A DNA stretch of 64,000 nt from DASUPK01 sp963695805 (GCA_963695805.1 CAVOHV010000003.1:1-64000), one strand, 5' to 3'; positions 36,984 through 45,237 are shown, counted from the first letter of the stretch. Notes: generated by a model not told the origin, from the sequence alone. Numbers and translations are program-made.

Positions 36984-38774
36984 CTAGGAGGCCGCAGCCT
37001 CCTCAGCGAGCACACGCCTCTCCGCCAAGCCGCCGAAGTCCACCGGGCCCGGCATGAGCCGCTCCGGCGGAGGGATCTCGATCCCGATCGCCGCCATCCG
37101 GCGCTTCAGTGCCTGGTAGGCGAAGCCGTAGATCTGCGAGGAATGGTGTCCGTAGGAGACGAAGTCGGAGGGATCGTCCGCCTCTGGCGGGCAGAAGACC
37201 TCGGCCGCCTTCGGCATCAGCTCCTCGAGGCGGCGCAGGATCACTCCCTTCATCTCCGGCCGCTCCTCGCAGACGTCCCTCAGGAAGCGGACACCGAATG
37301 CGATGTGCCGGTGCTCGTCCTGCTCGACCAGACTGAACCCCTCGTTGAACCCCGGGTAGAGATCGTGATCGGCGGTGTACTCGATCATGATCCGCTGGCC
37401 GGGCATCGCCAGCACGCCCTCGGTGACCATGTGGTAGGTGACGATGCCCTCGACGAAGAGCTCGAGGTCGTCTGGGCGGTCCTTGATCCGATTGGCGATC
37501 TCGCGCAGCGAGTCATCGAACAGGAAGTGCCAGGGACCGAGCATCCGGTCCTCGATCTCGTGGAGACGATCGCGGAAGCTGCCGGCCTCGAGGCCCATCA
37601 CCTCGCTCGCCCAGCGGTCGAAGAAGACGGCGTGCCGCATCTCGTCGACCAGCTGCGTCGCGAGGAAGGCCTCCACCTCCCCGCTGGGGGCCGCGAGCAG
37701 GAACGGGGCGAGGTCGGCTGTCACCCGCTCCTCGCCGACGTAGAAGCTGCCGATGCTGAAGGCCGTGTGCCGCTGCGCCTCGGCGGGACTCACCAGCCAG
37801 TGCTCGCGGTCGACCGAGAAGTCGAGCTCGTGGGCGCGCCAGTTCTGCCGCTCCCAGAGCGCGTAGAGCTGCTCGTAGGTCATCAGCCCGCCCTTGGGGC
37901 GGCGGGTCTCGGCCGGATCCCCGGCATCGCCCGAGGCGCCGTCGGTTGTCACCTTGCTGCCCCAGCTCCCGGCGTTCTCCGCCTGGACCCGGCGCTGGCG
38001 CTGCTCGCGCTCGAGCTCCGGGCCGTCGATACCCTCGGCTCGGTCGATCCAGCGTCCGAGCCTGGTGACAGGGGGGATCTGGCCCTCGACCTCGGTTTTC
38101 CCGAGCCGCATCGCGTCGGGCGGCGTCAGCTCGCCCGAGAGCAGTGCGAGCCAGTCCGAGTAGCGGATCCGGACGATCGCGTCGGGGCTCTCGCCTAGCC
38201 CCCGCTCCACCCTCACGGCGCCGTCGTCGACCTCGACACGCCAGGTCCCGCCTCCCTCGCCGACCAGCTGGTAGGCGACAGTGAAGTGATGCCCGCGCGT
38301 CCACTCGGGCTCGATCGCGTACGGGAGGGAGCGGAAGACGAGATCGGCATCCACCGGGTGGCCGAGGCGGGCCAGGTCGCGGGGCCCAGCGTCGGGATCG
38401 AGCCGGCGCAGCGCCATTGCCTTGCGCCGGCGACCGCGCAGCTTCAGCCGTCCGCTCATCAGCGAACCGACCGGGTTCCGGCCGGAGGCCACCCTGGCGA
38501 GCGTCTTGGCGTCGGTGGAGATCGCAAATGCCTCTCCGTTGAGATCGGCGCCGGCGAGGACCTCGGCCACCTTTCCTCGACCGCCGAAGGAACTGACGGT
38601 CCAGGCGCCGAGGCCGTCGAGCTCGAGCCTGTAGCTCATGCCCTCCGGCAACTTGGCCGCGGCCGCTGGGAGGGAATGGAGGATCAGCCGGGCCGCGAGC
38701 TCGGGGTCGGACTCCGCCATCCGGCGCAGCGCCCGCTGTGCCGTCCCGTCAGATCCGTCGCCGTTCTGGGCCAT
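36984..38774 (-). CDS. SCP2 domains fused to R2-like ligand-binding oxidase
   Basis: A 596-residue protein in three parts. Residues about 25-125 and 155-250 look like two sterol-carrier (SCP2-like) lipid-binding domains (for example SRLEL-type strand, STDAKTLARVASGRNPVGSL; YSDWLALLSGELTPPDAM). Residues about 300-590 are a ribonucleotide-reductase R2-like ligand-binding oxidase: the metal ligands are Glu348 (GEERVT), Glu378 and His381 (DEMRH), Glu452 (YHMVTEG), Glu487 and His490 (DEHRH). Val351 and Tyr447 sit where R2lox proteins form their Val-Tyr crosslink. The start is ATG with a GGAGGAGG site 2-9 nt upstream. The product probably oxidises or binds a fatty-acid-like ligand; its substrate is unknown. 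Confidence 0.82.
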   Translation of the reverse strand: MAQNGDGSDGTAQRALRRMAESDPELAARLILHSLPAAAAKLPEGMSYRLELDGLGAWTVSSFGGRGKVAEVLAGADLNGEAFAISTDAKTLARVASGRNPVGSLMSGRLKLRGRRRKAMALRRLDPDAGPRDLARLGHPVDADLVFRSLPYAIEPEWTRGHHFTVAYQLVGEGGGTWRVEVDDGAVRVERGLGESPDAIVRIRYSDWLALLSGELTPPDAMRLGKTEVEGQIPPVTRLGRWIDRAEGIDGPELEREQRQRRVQAENAGSWGSKVTTDGASGDAGDPAETRRPKGGLMTYEQLYALWERQNWRAHELDFSVDREHWLVSPAEAQRHTAFSIGSFYVGEERVTADLAPFLLAAPSGEVEAFLATQLVDEMRHAVFFDRWASEVMGLEAGSFRDRLHEIEDRMLGPWHFLFDDSLREIANRIKDRPDDLELFVEGIVTYHMVTEGVLAMPGQRIMIEYTADHDLYPGFNEGFSLVEQDEHRHIAFGVRFLRDVCEERPEMKGVILRRLEELMPKAAEVFCPPEADDPSDFVSYGHHSSQIYGFAYQALKRRMAAIGIEIPPPERLMPGPVDFGGLAERRVLAEEAAAS

Positions 38775-38894
38775 GCCTCCTCCTCCGTCCGTCCTGTGCG
38801 CCGATTCTGCCAGACGGCGGGACGAATTTGGCCAGCCAGCCAGGAGCGCCGGGGCGGGCGTGGCGAGCGAGCGAATTAATAGACTCACGCCGCC

Positions 38895-39656
38895 TTGCTA
38901 GCGCTCCTCAGCCCTCCCGGCGGCCACTCGCCGAACGCAGACGACCTCAACACCCTCTACTGGGTGATGCTCGTCGCGGGAATCGTCCTGCTCCTGGCGA
39001 TCAACGGCGCCCTGCTCGCTCTCGTCATGCGCTTCCGCTCCGCGCGGGGGCGCCAGCCACGGCGGTTGGTGGTGCGCCGCCCCGCCCAGCTCGGGACGGC
39101 TGGGGCGTTCGCGGTCCTGGCGCTCGTCGCCTTCGTGCTCGGCGTGATCAAGACCGACAACGCGAAGCAGGTGGAGGCGTCGGGTCCCGATGGGCTGCAG
39201 GCCGCCTCGCTGATCACCGCACAGCGAGGGCTCAGCATTCCCGCCGGGACCAAGACGGCGCCGCTCCAGATCAGGGCCTGCGGCCAGCAGTGGATCTGGC
39301 GCTATGAGTACCCGGACGGGACCTACTCCTACTACGAGCTGGTTGTCCCGGTCGACACCGCGGTCGTCCTGAAGCTCTGCTCGACCGACGTCGTCCACCG
39401 CTGGTATGTCCCGGGCCTGAGCGGCAAGTTCGACGCGACGCCGGGCGAGAGCAACCAGACCTGGTTCAAGGCCGACGAGACAGGGGACTTCGACGGTGCG
39501 AGCTACGCGTTCTCCGGCGCCTCCTACGCAGTGATGCGGACCCGCGTGCACGTCGTTGACGTTCCCACCTACCAGGCCTGGCTCGAGCAGCAGGCTGCCG
39601 GAATTCAGGAGGCACAGAACTTCGTGCAGCAGGTGAACGGGGAGACCGGCGGATGA
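38895..39656 (+). CDS. Cytochrome oxidase subunit II homologue lacking the CuA site
   Basis: A 253-residue subunit II-fold protein: two membrane helices (about 21-46 and 66-86) and a cupredoxin domain (about 120-225) with GQQWIWRYEYPDG. Against the true CtaC at 56634, the CuA ligands are Ser203 (Cys), Ala205 (Glu), Ser207 (Cys) and Tyr211 (His); only His168 and Met214 remain. CuA cannot form. Quinol oxidases also lack CuA, but see subunit I next door. The start is TTG with a TAATAG -10-like box about 15 nt upstream and no ribosome site, so the leader is very short. The stop overlaps the next gene (ATGA). Confidence 0.88.
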   Translation: MLALLSPPGGHSPNADDLNTLYWVMLVAGIVLLLAINGALLALVMRFRSARGRQPRRLVVRRPAQLGTAGAFAVLALVAFVLGVIKTDNAKQVEASGPDGLQAASLITAQRGLSIPAGTKTAPLQIRACGQQWIWRYEYPDGTYSYYELVVPVDTAVVLKLCSTDVVHRWYVPGLSGKFDATPGESNQTWFKADETGDFDGASYAFSGASYAVMRTRVHVVDVPTYQAWLEQQAAGIQEAQNFVQQVNGETGG

Positions 39657-41365
39657 GCGACGGGAGGACACTCGCCCCCCATCGGCCCGAGCTGGTCACC
39701 GACGGGCCCGCGGCGACACGGCCGCGCTGGTTCGAGATGGTGATGAGCCCCGACCACAAGGACGTCGGCAGGATCTACATCGGCGCGGCCGTCTCGTTCC
39801 TGGTGCTCGGGATCGTCGCCTTCCTGCTCATGCGCCTCCAGCTGGCGGTGCCGGAGAACGACCTGATCGCGCCGGTGACCTTCAATCGCCTCCTCTCGGT
39901 CGGCAGCGCGACCGTGATCGTGCTCTTCGCCCTGCCGTTCGTCTTCGGGCTCTTCACCTACGTCGTTCCGCTGCAGATCGGCGCGCGGTCGCTGGCCTTC
40001 CCGCGTCTCGCCTCGCTGTCGCTCTGGCTCTACCTGCTCGGCGGCGCCCTGCTCTACGTGAGCTTCGTCTACACGCCTCCGGAGGCGGGCTTCAACTCGT
40101 GGCCGCCGCTCTCGGACACCGTCTTCATCTCCAACAACGGAGTCGACGTCTGGATCACCGCCGTCGGCCTCACCGTGGTCGGCCTGGTCCTCCTGTCGAT
40201 CAACCTCGCCGTGACAGTCGCGAAGCTGCGAGCGCCCGGCCTCGCCTGGCGCCGGCTCCCGACCTTCAGCTTCTCGGCGGCGGTCTCGAGCTGGACCATG
40301 ATCATCGCCGGCACGGCGATGGCGGCGGCGCTGGTCATGCTGGAGATCGACCGCCACTTCGACGGCGTCTTCTTCGATCCGGGCGAGGGCGGCGCGCCGC
40401 TCTACTACCAGCACCTGAGCTGGATCTTCTTCACCGGGACCTACCTCGTCTTCCTGCTGGGCCCGATCGGCGCGATCTCGGACATCCTGCCCGTCTTCTC
40501 GGGCAAGCCACTGCTCTCCCGCCGGGCCTTGGCGATCTCGATGGCGGCGATCATGCCGCTCGGCCTGCTCGCCTGGATGCAGAACATGATGAGCGCCTCG
40601 ATCCCGATCGGCTGGCTCTACGGCGCGATGCTGATGTCACTGCTCCTGGTGATCCCGATCGGCGCGGTGTTCGTCAACTGGCTCGGGACACTGGCCGGGG
40701 GAGTCCTGCGGATGCGGGCGCCGCTGGTGTTCGCTCTGGTGGCGATCTCGACCCTCAGCTTCGGTCTCGTCATGGAGCTGATCCAGAGCGTGATCCCGGT
40801 CAACTGGCTGCTCGCGGACACCACCGCCTCGACCGCGGCCAGCGGCTACGTGCTGGTCGGTGGCCCGATACTCGGCGGGTTCGCCGCGCTCTACTACTGG
40901 TTCCCGAAGATGACCGGCCGGGTGATGGGAGAGAGCCTCGCGAAGTCGTCCGCCACGCTGATCGTGCTGGGGGCCCACGTCACCTTCATCCCCCTCTTCC
41001 TCGCTGGAGTCGAGGGGCAACAGGTGGAGATCTTCAAGTTCTTCGAGGCGAGCGATGCGATCAACGCCATGAGCCTCAATGCCTACAACCTGATCGCGAC
41101 GATCGGGTCCTTCTTGCTCTCGCTCGGCGTCGTGCTCACCATCGTCAACGCATATGTCTCGGTCAAGCGCGGCGTGCGCGCCGGCCACGATCCGTGGCAT
41201 GGCGAGACGCTCGAATGGTTCGCGACCTCGCCCCCACCGCCCCACAACTTCGACGTCGTCCCGGACGTTCGCAGCGACGAGCCGCTGCGCGATATTCGCG
41301 AGGCTGTGCGCCGCCATGACGCCTCACACGCCGCCCCGACGGAAACGCGCGAGCCGGTAGCCTGA
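39653..41365 (+). CDS. Cytochrome oxidase subunit I homologue without any heme/CuB ligands
   Basis: A 570-residue, about 12-helix protein that aligns end to end with the true CtaD at 54671 (YVVPLQIGARSLAFPRL, FVNWLGTL, YYWFPKMTGR, TLEWFATSPPPPHNFD). Yet the ligand positions read Gly84 (low-spin heme His), Thr261 (CuB His) and Leu265 (active-site Tyr), Gln310 and Asn311 (CuB His pair), Ala396 and Gly398 (heme a3 and heme a His). The D-channel Asp and Asn are Ser113 and Ala120 and the K-channel Lys is Val339. It cannot be an oxidase by the known chemistry. The frame is intact and the fold residues are well kept, so it is probably functional as something else. Confidence 0.9.
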   Translation: MSDGRTLAPHRPELVTDGPAATRPRWFEMVMSPDHKDVGRIYIGAAVSFLVLGIVAFLLMRLQLAVPENDLIAPVTFNRLLSVGSATVIVLFALPFVFGLFTYVVPLQIGARSLAFPRLASLSLWLYLLGGALLYVSFVYTPPEAGFNSWPPLSDTVFISNNGVDVWITAVGLTVVGLVLLSINLAVTVAKLRAPGLAWRRLPTFSFSAAVSSWTMIIAGTAMAAALVMLEIDRHFDGVFFDPGEGGAPLYYQHLSWIFFTGTYLVFLLGPIGAISDILPVFSGKPLLSRRALAISMAAIMPLGLLAWMQNMMSASIPIGWLYGAMLMSLLLVIPIGAVFVNWLGTLAGGVLRMRAPLVFALVAISTLSFGLVMELIQSVIPVNWLLADTTASTAASGYVLVGGPILGGFAALYYWFPKMTGRVMGESLAKSSATLIVLGAHVTFIPLFLAGVEGQQVEIFKFFEASDAINAMSLNAYNLIATIGSFLLSLGVVLTIVNAYVSVKRGVRAGHDPWHGETLEWFATSPPPPHNFDVVPDVRSDEPLRDIREAVRRHDASHAAPTETREPVA

Positions 41366-41369
41366 CGCC

Positions 41370-42413
41370 ATGGCCGGATCCGGTGCCGGCGGCGGCGGTG
41401 CAGGGCTCCGCCGGTTTCGCCGCTTGGCAGACCTCACCGCTGTTGTCACCTTCCTGCTGATCATCGTCGGCGGGGTCGTTCGCGTCAGCGACTCCGGACT
41501 GGGCTGCGGCCCCGGCGGTAGCGGGACCAAGGGATGGCCGCTCTGCGGCGGCGACGTGATCCCGCTCGTGGGTGACGAGAACACCTTCATCGAGTTCTCG
41601 CATCGCCTGCTTGCGGCGGTCGTGGTGGTCCTGATCGCGCTGCTCTGCTGGCGCGCGTATCGCGACCTGCGCAACGGCAACGGTTGGGCCTTCCGGGGCA
41701 GCATCGCCGCCGGGCTGCTCGTCCTGGTCCAGGCCGGCCTCGGCGGGCTGACGGTCGAGCACAGCCTCAAGGACGGGCTGGTGGCGGCCCATCTCGGCAC
41801 CGCGATGATCCTCTTCGGCCTGCTGCTCTGGCTCAGCTTCAGGGCTCGCTCCGAGGCTGCGGTGGAGGCCGACCAGCCGGTCCGGGCGCCGGTCCGTGGC
41901 CTGAAGCCCTACGCAGTGACGGCCGCGGTTCTGCTGCTCTGCGCGATCGTCGCCGGCGGCTACATGGCCGGGACCGAGGAGCGTGGCGTCAACGAGGTCG
42001 GCCCGAACATCGCCGGAGCCCATCTTGCCTGCGGGCATCAGTTCCCGACCTGTGGTGACGGGAAGTTCCTGCCCTTCGGAAACAACCGGCTGACCGATAT
42101 CCACCTCACCCACCGCGTCCTCGTGTACGCAGCGACGCTCGCGATCATCCTCTTGCTGTCCGTCGCCTTCGCGCGCGGCTCGCGAGACCGCCTCCTTCTG
42201 CTCGCCGCGTTGCTCCTCTTCGCCCAGGTCCTGCTCGGAGGGATGAACGTCTGGCTCGGCGAGCATGCGGCGCTGATCGTCGGCCACCTCACGGTCGCGA
42301 CGCTGCTCTGGGCGGCCGTGATCTCGATCGCCTATCGGCTCGCCTGGCTCCCGAGCCCCGCTCGGTCGGACGAACGGGCCCCACGGGCTGAGGCCTCGGC
42401 GGCGCCGGCATGA
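41370..42413 (+). CDS. ctaA: Heme A synthase
   Basis: CtaA/Cox15 converts heme O to heme A in the membrane. The 347-residue protein has eight helices, with two extracellular cysteine pairs: GLGCGPGG and PLCGG in the first half, ACGHQFPTCG in the second. Conserved histidines lie in EFSHRLLA, AAHLGTA, THRVLVY and VGHLTVA at the heme-binding helix ends. It starts 4 nt after the pseudo-oxidase subunit I and overlaps ctaB by ATGA, so all four genes are one operon. Confidence 0.95.
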   Translation: MAGSGAGGGGAGLRRFRRLADLTAVVTFLLIIVGGVVRVSDSGLGCGPGGSGTKGWPLCGGDVIPLVGDENTFIEFSHRLLAAVVVVLIALLCWRAYRDLRNGNGWAFRGSIAAGLLVLVQAGLGGLTVEHSLKDGLVAAHLGTAMILFGLLLWLSFRARSEAAVEADQPVRAPVRGLKPYAVTAAVLLLCAIVAGGYMAGTEERGVNEVGPNIAGAHLACGHQFPTCGDGKFLPFGNNRLTDIHLTHRVLVYAATLAIILLLSVAFARGSRDRLLLLAALLLFAQVLLGGMNVWLGEHAALIVGHLTVATLLWAAVISIAYRLAWLPSPARSDERAPRAEASAAPA

Positions 42414-43381
42414 GCGTTCATCTTCGGACCGGCCAGCAACGGATCGGTCGCCGGCGGCGGCCGGGCGGCGACCACGTCTCGGTCACCCCGGACGATGCGC
42501 GGGCCCGCACCATGCGGGCGGCGATCGGCGTGGCCAACGACTACGTCACTCTGACCAAGCCGAGGATCATCTCGCTGCTTCTGCTCACCTGCGTGGCGAC
42601 GATGTTCGTCGCGGACCCGGGGGGCCCCGCGCTCTCGACGATCCTCTGGACCTGCCTGGGCGGCTACCTCGCCGCGGGCGGCGCCGGAGCGATCAATCAC
42701 TACATCGAGCGGGAGCGGGATGCGCGCATGGCACGTACCGCCAAGCGGCCGCTGGCGAGCGGGAGAATCGAGCCGCGGCGCGGACTCGCCTTCGGGTCGA
42801 CGCTGGGAATCGTCGCGGTGGCCCAGTTGTGGATCACGGTCAACGGGCTGGCCGCGGCGCTCGCCGCCGCAGGCCTGCTCGGCTACGTCTTCGTCTACAC
42901 GCTCTGGCTGAAGCCGCGGACGCCGCAGAACATCGTCCTCGGCGGCGCTGCGGGGGCGATGCCACCGCTGGTCGGTTGGGCGGCAGCCACCGGCGCCCTC
43001 TCCGCGCAGGCGCTCTGGCCGTTCGCGATCGTCTTCTTCTGGACTCCGCCCCACTTCTGGGCGCTCTCCCTGCTGATCTCGGATGATTACGCGCGCACCG
43101 GCGTGCCGATGCTGCCGGTCGTCCGCGGCGAGACCACCACGCGCCACCAGATCGTCGCCTATGCGGTGCTGCTGGTCGCGGTGACTGTCGGGCCAGTGTT
43201 GACCGGCCTGTTCGGAACCCCCTACCTGATCGCTGCGCTCGCGCTGGGCGCCGGCTTCGTCGGACTCGCGCTCGTGCTGCTCGCGCACCCGACGCGGCAG
43301 GCGGCGCGGCGGCTCTATCTGAGCTCGCTCGCGTACCTGGCGCTGCTCTTCTTGGCGATGGCCCTCGATCGGGCGCTATAG
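42410..43381 (+). CDS. ctaB: Protoheme IX farnesyltransferase (heme O synthase)
   Basis: CtaB adds a farnesyl group to heme B to give heme O, the CtaA substrate. The 323-residue UbiA-family protein has the first prenyl-diphosphate motif as NHYIERERDARMART (about residue 103) and the second aspartate region around SDDYARTGVPMLPVV, with eight or nine helices. The start is the ATG overlapping ctaA (ATGA); the first 40 residues are a basic extension before YVTLTKPRIISLLLLT, so an internal start is possible. It is followed after 11 nt by a tiny membrane gene. Confidence 0.95.
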   Translation: MSVHLRTGQQRIGRRRRPGGDHVSVTPDDARARTMRAAIGVANDYVTLTKPRIISLLLLTCVATMFVADPGGPALSTILWTCLGGYLAAGGAGAINHYIERERDARMARTAKRPLASGRIEPRRGLAFGSTLGIVAVAQLWITVNGLAAALAAAGLLGYVFVYTLWLKPRTPQNIVLGGAAGAMPPLVGWAAATGALSAQALWPFAIVFFWTPPHFWALSLLISDDYARTGVPMLPVVRGETTTRHQIVAYAVLLVAVTVGPVLTGLFGTPYLIAALALGAGFVGLALVLLAHPTRQAARRLYLSSLAYLALLFLAMALDRAL

Positions 43382-43392
43382 GCTTCCGGCCC

Positions 43393-43503
43393 ATGGACCG
43401 CGAGCGCGCCAGAGCACTCATCAAGTCGGGCATGATCGCCAGCTCGCTCGCGCTGCTCGTCTTCGCCCTGGCCTTCTACATCTCCGTCCTCTATCTGCGA
43501 TGA
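43393..43503 (+). CDS. 36-residue single-helix membrane protein in the cta operon
   Basis: An intact 36-codon gene, ATG to TGA: short charged N-terminus (MDRERARALIKSG) then one membrane helix (about 14-34). It starts 11 nt after ctaB and its stop overlaps the next ATG (ATGA), so it is embedded in a translationally coupled chain. Very small hydrophobic subunits are common in cytochrome oxidases, so a structural or assembly subunit is plausible, but nothing identifies it further. Confidence 0.7.
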   Translation: MDRERARALIKSGMIASSLALLVFALAFYISVLYLR

Positions 43504-43760
43504 GCCAGCCGCCGAAGCCGACCGAGTCGATCTACATGCCCCGTCCGAGCGTCTATCCGGCGCTCTTGGCCCTTGGGCTTTCCGCGGTCATCGTGGGCCT
43601 CTACGCCTGGTGGCCATACTCGGTGATCGGCGCCCTCATCGCGCTGCCCTCGCTGATCGGCTGGCTGCGAGCCAACCGGAACGAGATCGCGCGCATGCCG
43701 CGCCACCAGCGCACCGATACGGCGCCGATCCCGCTGTCGGTATCTGTCCCCGAGGACTAG
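43500..43760 (+). CDS. Two-helix membrane protein, possible oxidase accessory subunit
   Basis: An 86-residue protein with two membrane helices (about 17-36 and 39-57) separated by a tight turn (WWPYSV) and a charged C-terminus. Proteins of this size and topology at the end of actinobacterial cta operons often act as subunit IV-like components; sequence identity to a known family is not clear to me. Its start overlaps the 36-residue gene and its stop shares the CTAG palindrome with the convergent CBS gene. Confidence 0.7.
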   Translation: MSQPPKPTESIYMPRPSVYPALLALGLSAVIVGLYAWWPYSVIGALIALPSLIGWLRANRNEIARMPRHQRTDTAPIPLSVSVPED

Positions 43761-44158
43761 GGCGGTGACATCGACGAGGTCGCACCGACCTCGGTCCAGC
43801 AGCGGACGATGTCCCGCATCGAGAGCACGCCGACTAGCTCGCCGCGATCGACGATGACCAGGTGGCGGATGCCGCGCTGGACCATCTCGTCGGCGGCCTG
43901 CTCGAGGCTCCAGTCGGGAGCAGCGGAGATCACGCTCTCCGACATGTGATCGGCGACCTTCTCGGTGTCCGGGTCCTTGCCCGTGCCCACGGCCCTCAGG
44001 ATGTCGCGCTCCGTGATGATCCGAGGGCCAGGTGACTCGTCGTCGAAGACGAGGGCGGCGCCGGTTCCCTTCTCGGTCATCTTGGTCGCTGTCTCTCGCA
44101 GGGTGTGGCCCGGCCCGACGGCCAAAACCACGCTCGACATGCCCTTGCGAACCTCCAC
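43757..44158 (-). CDS. CBS-domain protein
   Basis: A 133-residue stand-alone CBS pair. Each repeat has the adenosyl-nucleotide binding style (GAALVFDDESPGPRIITERDILRAV; GIRHLVIVDRGELVGVLSMRDIVR). Such proteins sense AMP, ATP or similar ligands and regulate partners or signal energy charge. The start is the GTG at 44158, because GGAGGAGG lies 4 nt upstream. Its location at the end of the respiratory locus would suit an energy-sensing role, which is inference. Confidence 0.88.
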   Translation of the reverse strand: MEVRKGMSSVVLAVGPGHTLRETATKMTEKGTGAALVFDDESPGPRIITERDILRAVGTGKDPDTEKVADHMSESVISAAPDWSLEQAADEMVQRGIRHLVIVDRGELVGVLSMRDIVRCWTEVGATSSMSPP

Positions 44159-44250
44159 TCGACCTCCTCCAAGTGCCGTTCGGCGCAAGCTTATCCCACG
44201 CCCGGTGAGGTGCCGAGGGCTCGGCGGCGACATATAGGATTCCGGCCCCG

Positions 44251-44994
44251 ATGAGCGACCTCTTACACGGCGGCCACCGGATCAACGGGCGGGCGATCTG
44301 GGTGGTCGCCACGATCGCCGCAGCCGCGGCCATGGTCGCCTTTACCGGCTGCGATCTCGGCCCCAAGCCGGACATGGCGAGGGGCCAGCAACTGTTCACG
44401 CAGAAGTGCGGCAGCTGCCACACGCTCACCGGCGCGGGGACCACCGCCCAGATCGGGCCCAACCTCGACTACGCCTTCAAGGAAGCGCGCGCCAACGGTC
44501 AGGACCCGGACACCTTCGAGGGCGTGATCAAGGCGCAGGTCGAGAACCCCCGCCCTGCCACGCCGGAGCAGACCAGCGTGTACATGCCCGCCGACCTGGT
44601 CACCGGGGATGACCTGAACGACGTCGCCGCATATGTCGCGAGCGTCGCGGGCGTGCCGGGCATCAAGCCGCCGGTCTTCGCACCGCCGCAGTTCTTCGCC
44701 ACCAACTGCGGCGGCTGCCACACCCTCGCGCAGGCCGGCACGACAGGCACCACCGGTCCGGACCTCGACGATGCCCTGAAGGGGATGAGCGCCCAACAGA
44801 TTTCCCAGTCGATCACCGACCCGAACGCCACGATCACCCCGGGCTACCCGCCCAACGTGATGCCCCAGAACTTCGGCCAGACCCTCCAGCCGGACCAGCT
44901 CCAGGCGCTGGTCTCCTACCTCCAGACCGCCACGGGCGGAGGCGGCGGTACAACCGCGGGCGGCGGCGCGGCCGCCGGCGGCGGCAAGAAGTAG
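44251..44994 (+). CDS. Membrane-anchored diheme cytochrome c
   Basis: A 247-residue exported protein with two c-type heme sites: CGSCH (about residue 53) and CGGCH (about 151), each followed by a Met-containing segment (SVYMPADL; NVMPQNF) that could supply the sixth ligand. An N-terminal helix (about 16-34) ends in TGC, so it is either a lipoprotein or a helix anchor. The Gly-rich end (TGGGGGTTAGGGAAAGGGKK) is low complexity. It probably delivers electrons to the ctaC-ctaE oxidase, and lies between the two oxidase loci. Confidence 0.9.
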   Translation: MSDLLHGGHRINGRAIWVVATIAAAAAMVAFTGCDLGPKPDMARGQQLFTQKCGSCHTLTGAGTTAQIGPNLDYAFKEARANGQDPDTFEGVIKAQVENPRPATPEQTSVYMPADLVTGDDLNDVAAYVASVAGVPGIKPPVFAPPQFFATNCGGCHTLAQAGTTGTTGPDLDDALKGMSAQQISQSITDPNATITPGYPPNVMPQNFGQTLQPDQLQALVSYLQTATGGGGGTTAGGGAAAGGGKK

Positions 44995-45003
44995 GTCCTG
45001 GCG

Positions 45004-45237
45004 CTAGCGCTCGGCCGGGTCCGACCCGTAGCGGCGCCAGTCCTGGATCAGGCTCCAGGTTCGCCACAGGCCGATCGCGACGAGGATGACCCCGACGATC
45101 AGCCCGGCCAACGAGCCGAACAGCAGCGCCACGGCGATCACGATCGCGGCGGCGATGGCGAACATGATCAGGACGCGGAACATGTCCGATTCCCGCTTCA
45201 GCGGGTTATGGGGCTGCGGTGTGGACGGCGGGGACAC
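45004..45237 (-). CDS. Small two-helix membrane protein
   Basis: About 77 residues: two membrane helices (LIMFAIAAAIVIAVALLFGSL and LIVGVILVAIGLWRTWSLI) and a short charged end (DWRRYGSDPAER). The start is placed at the GTG 45237; an ATG at 45183 giving 59 residues is an alternative and includes both helices. No family is recognised. It is convergent with the diheme cytochrome c (9 nt) and divergent from the small lipoprotein. Confidence 0.6.
   Translation of the reverse strand: MSPPSTPQPHNPLKRESDMFRVLIMFAIAAAIVIAVALLFGSLAGLIVGVILVAIGLWRTWSLIQDWRRYGSDPAER

Noticed and set aside
38895..41365. Pseudo-oxidase pair as an ordinary quinol oxidase
   Set aside because: Quinol oxidases lack only CuA; all keep the six His of subunit I, which are absent here.
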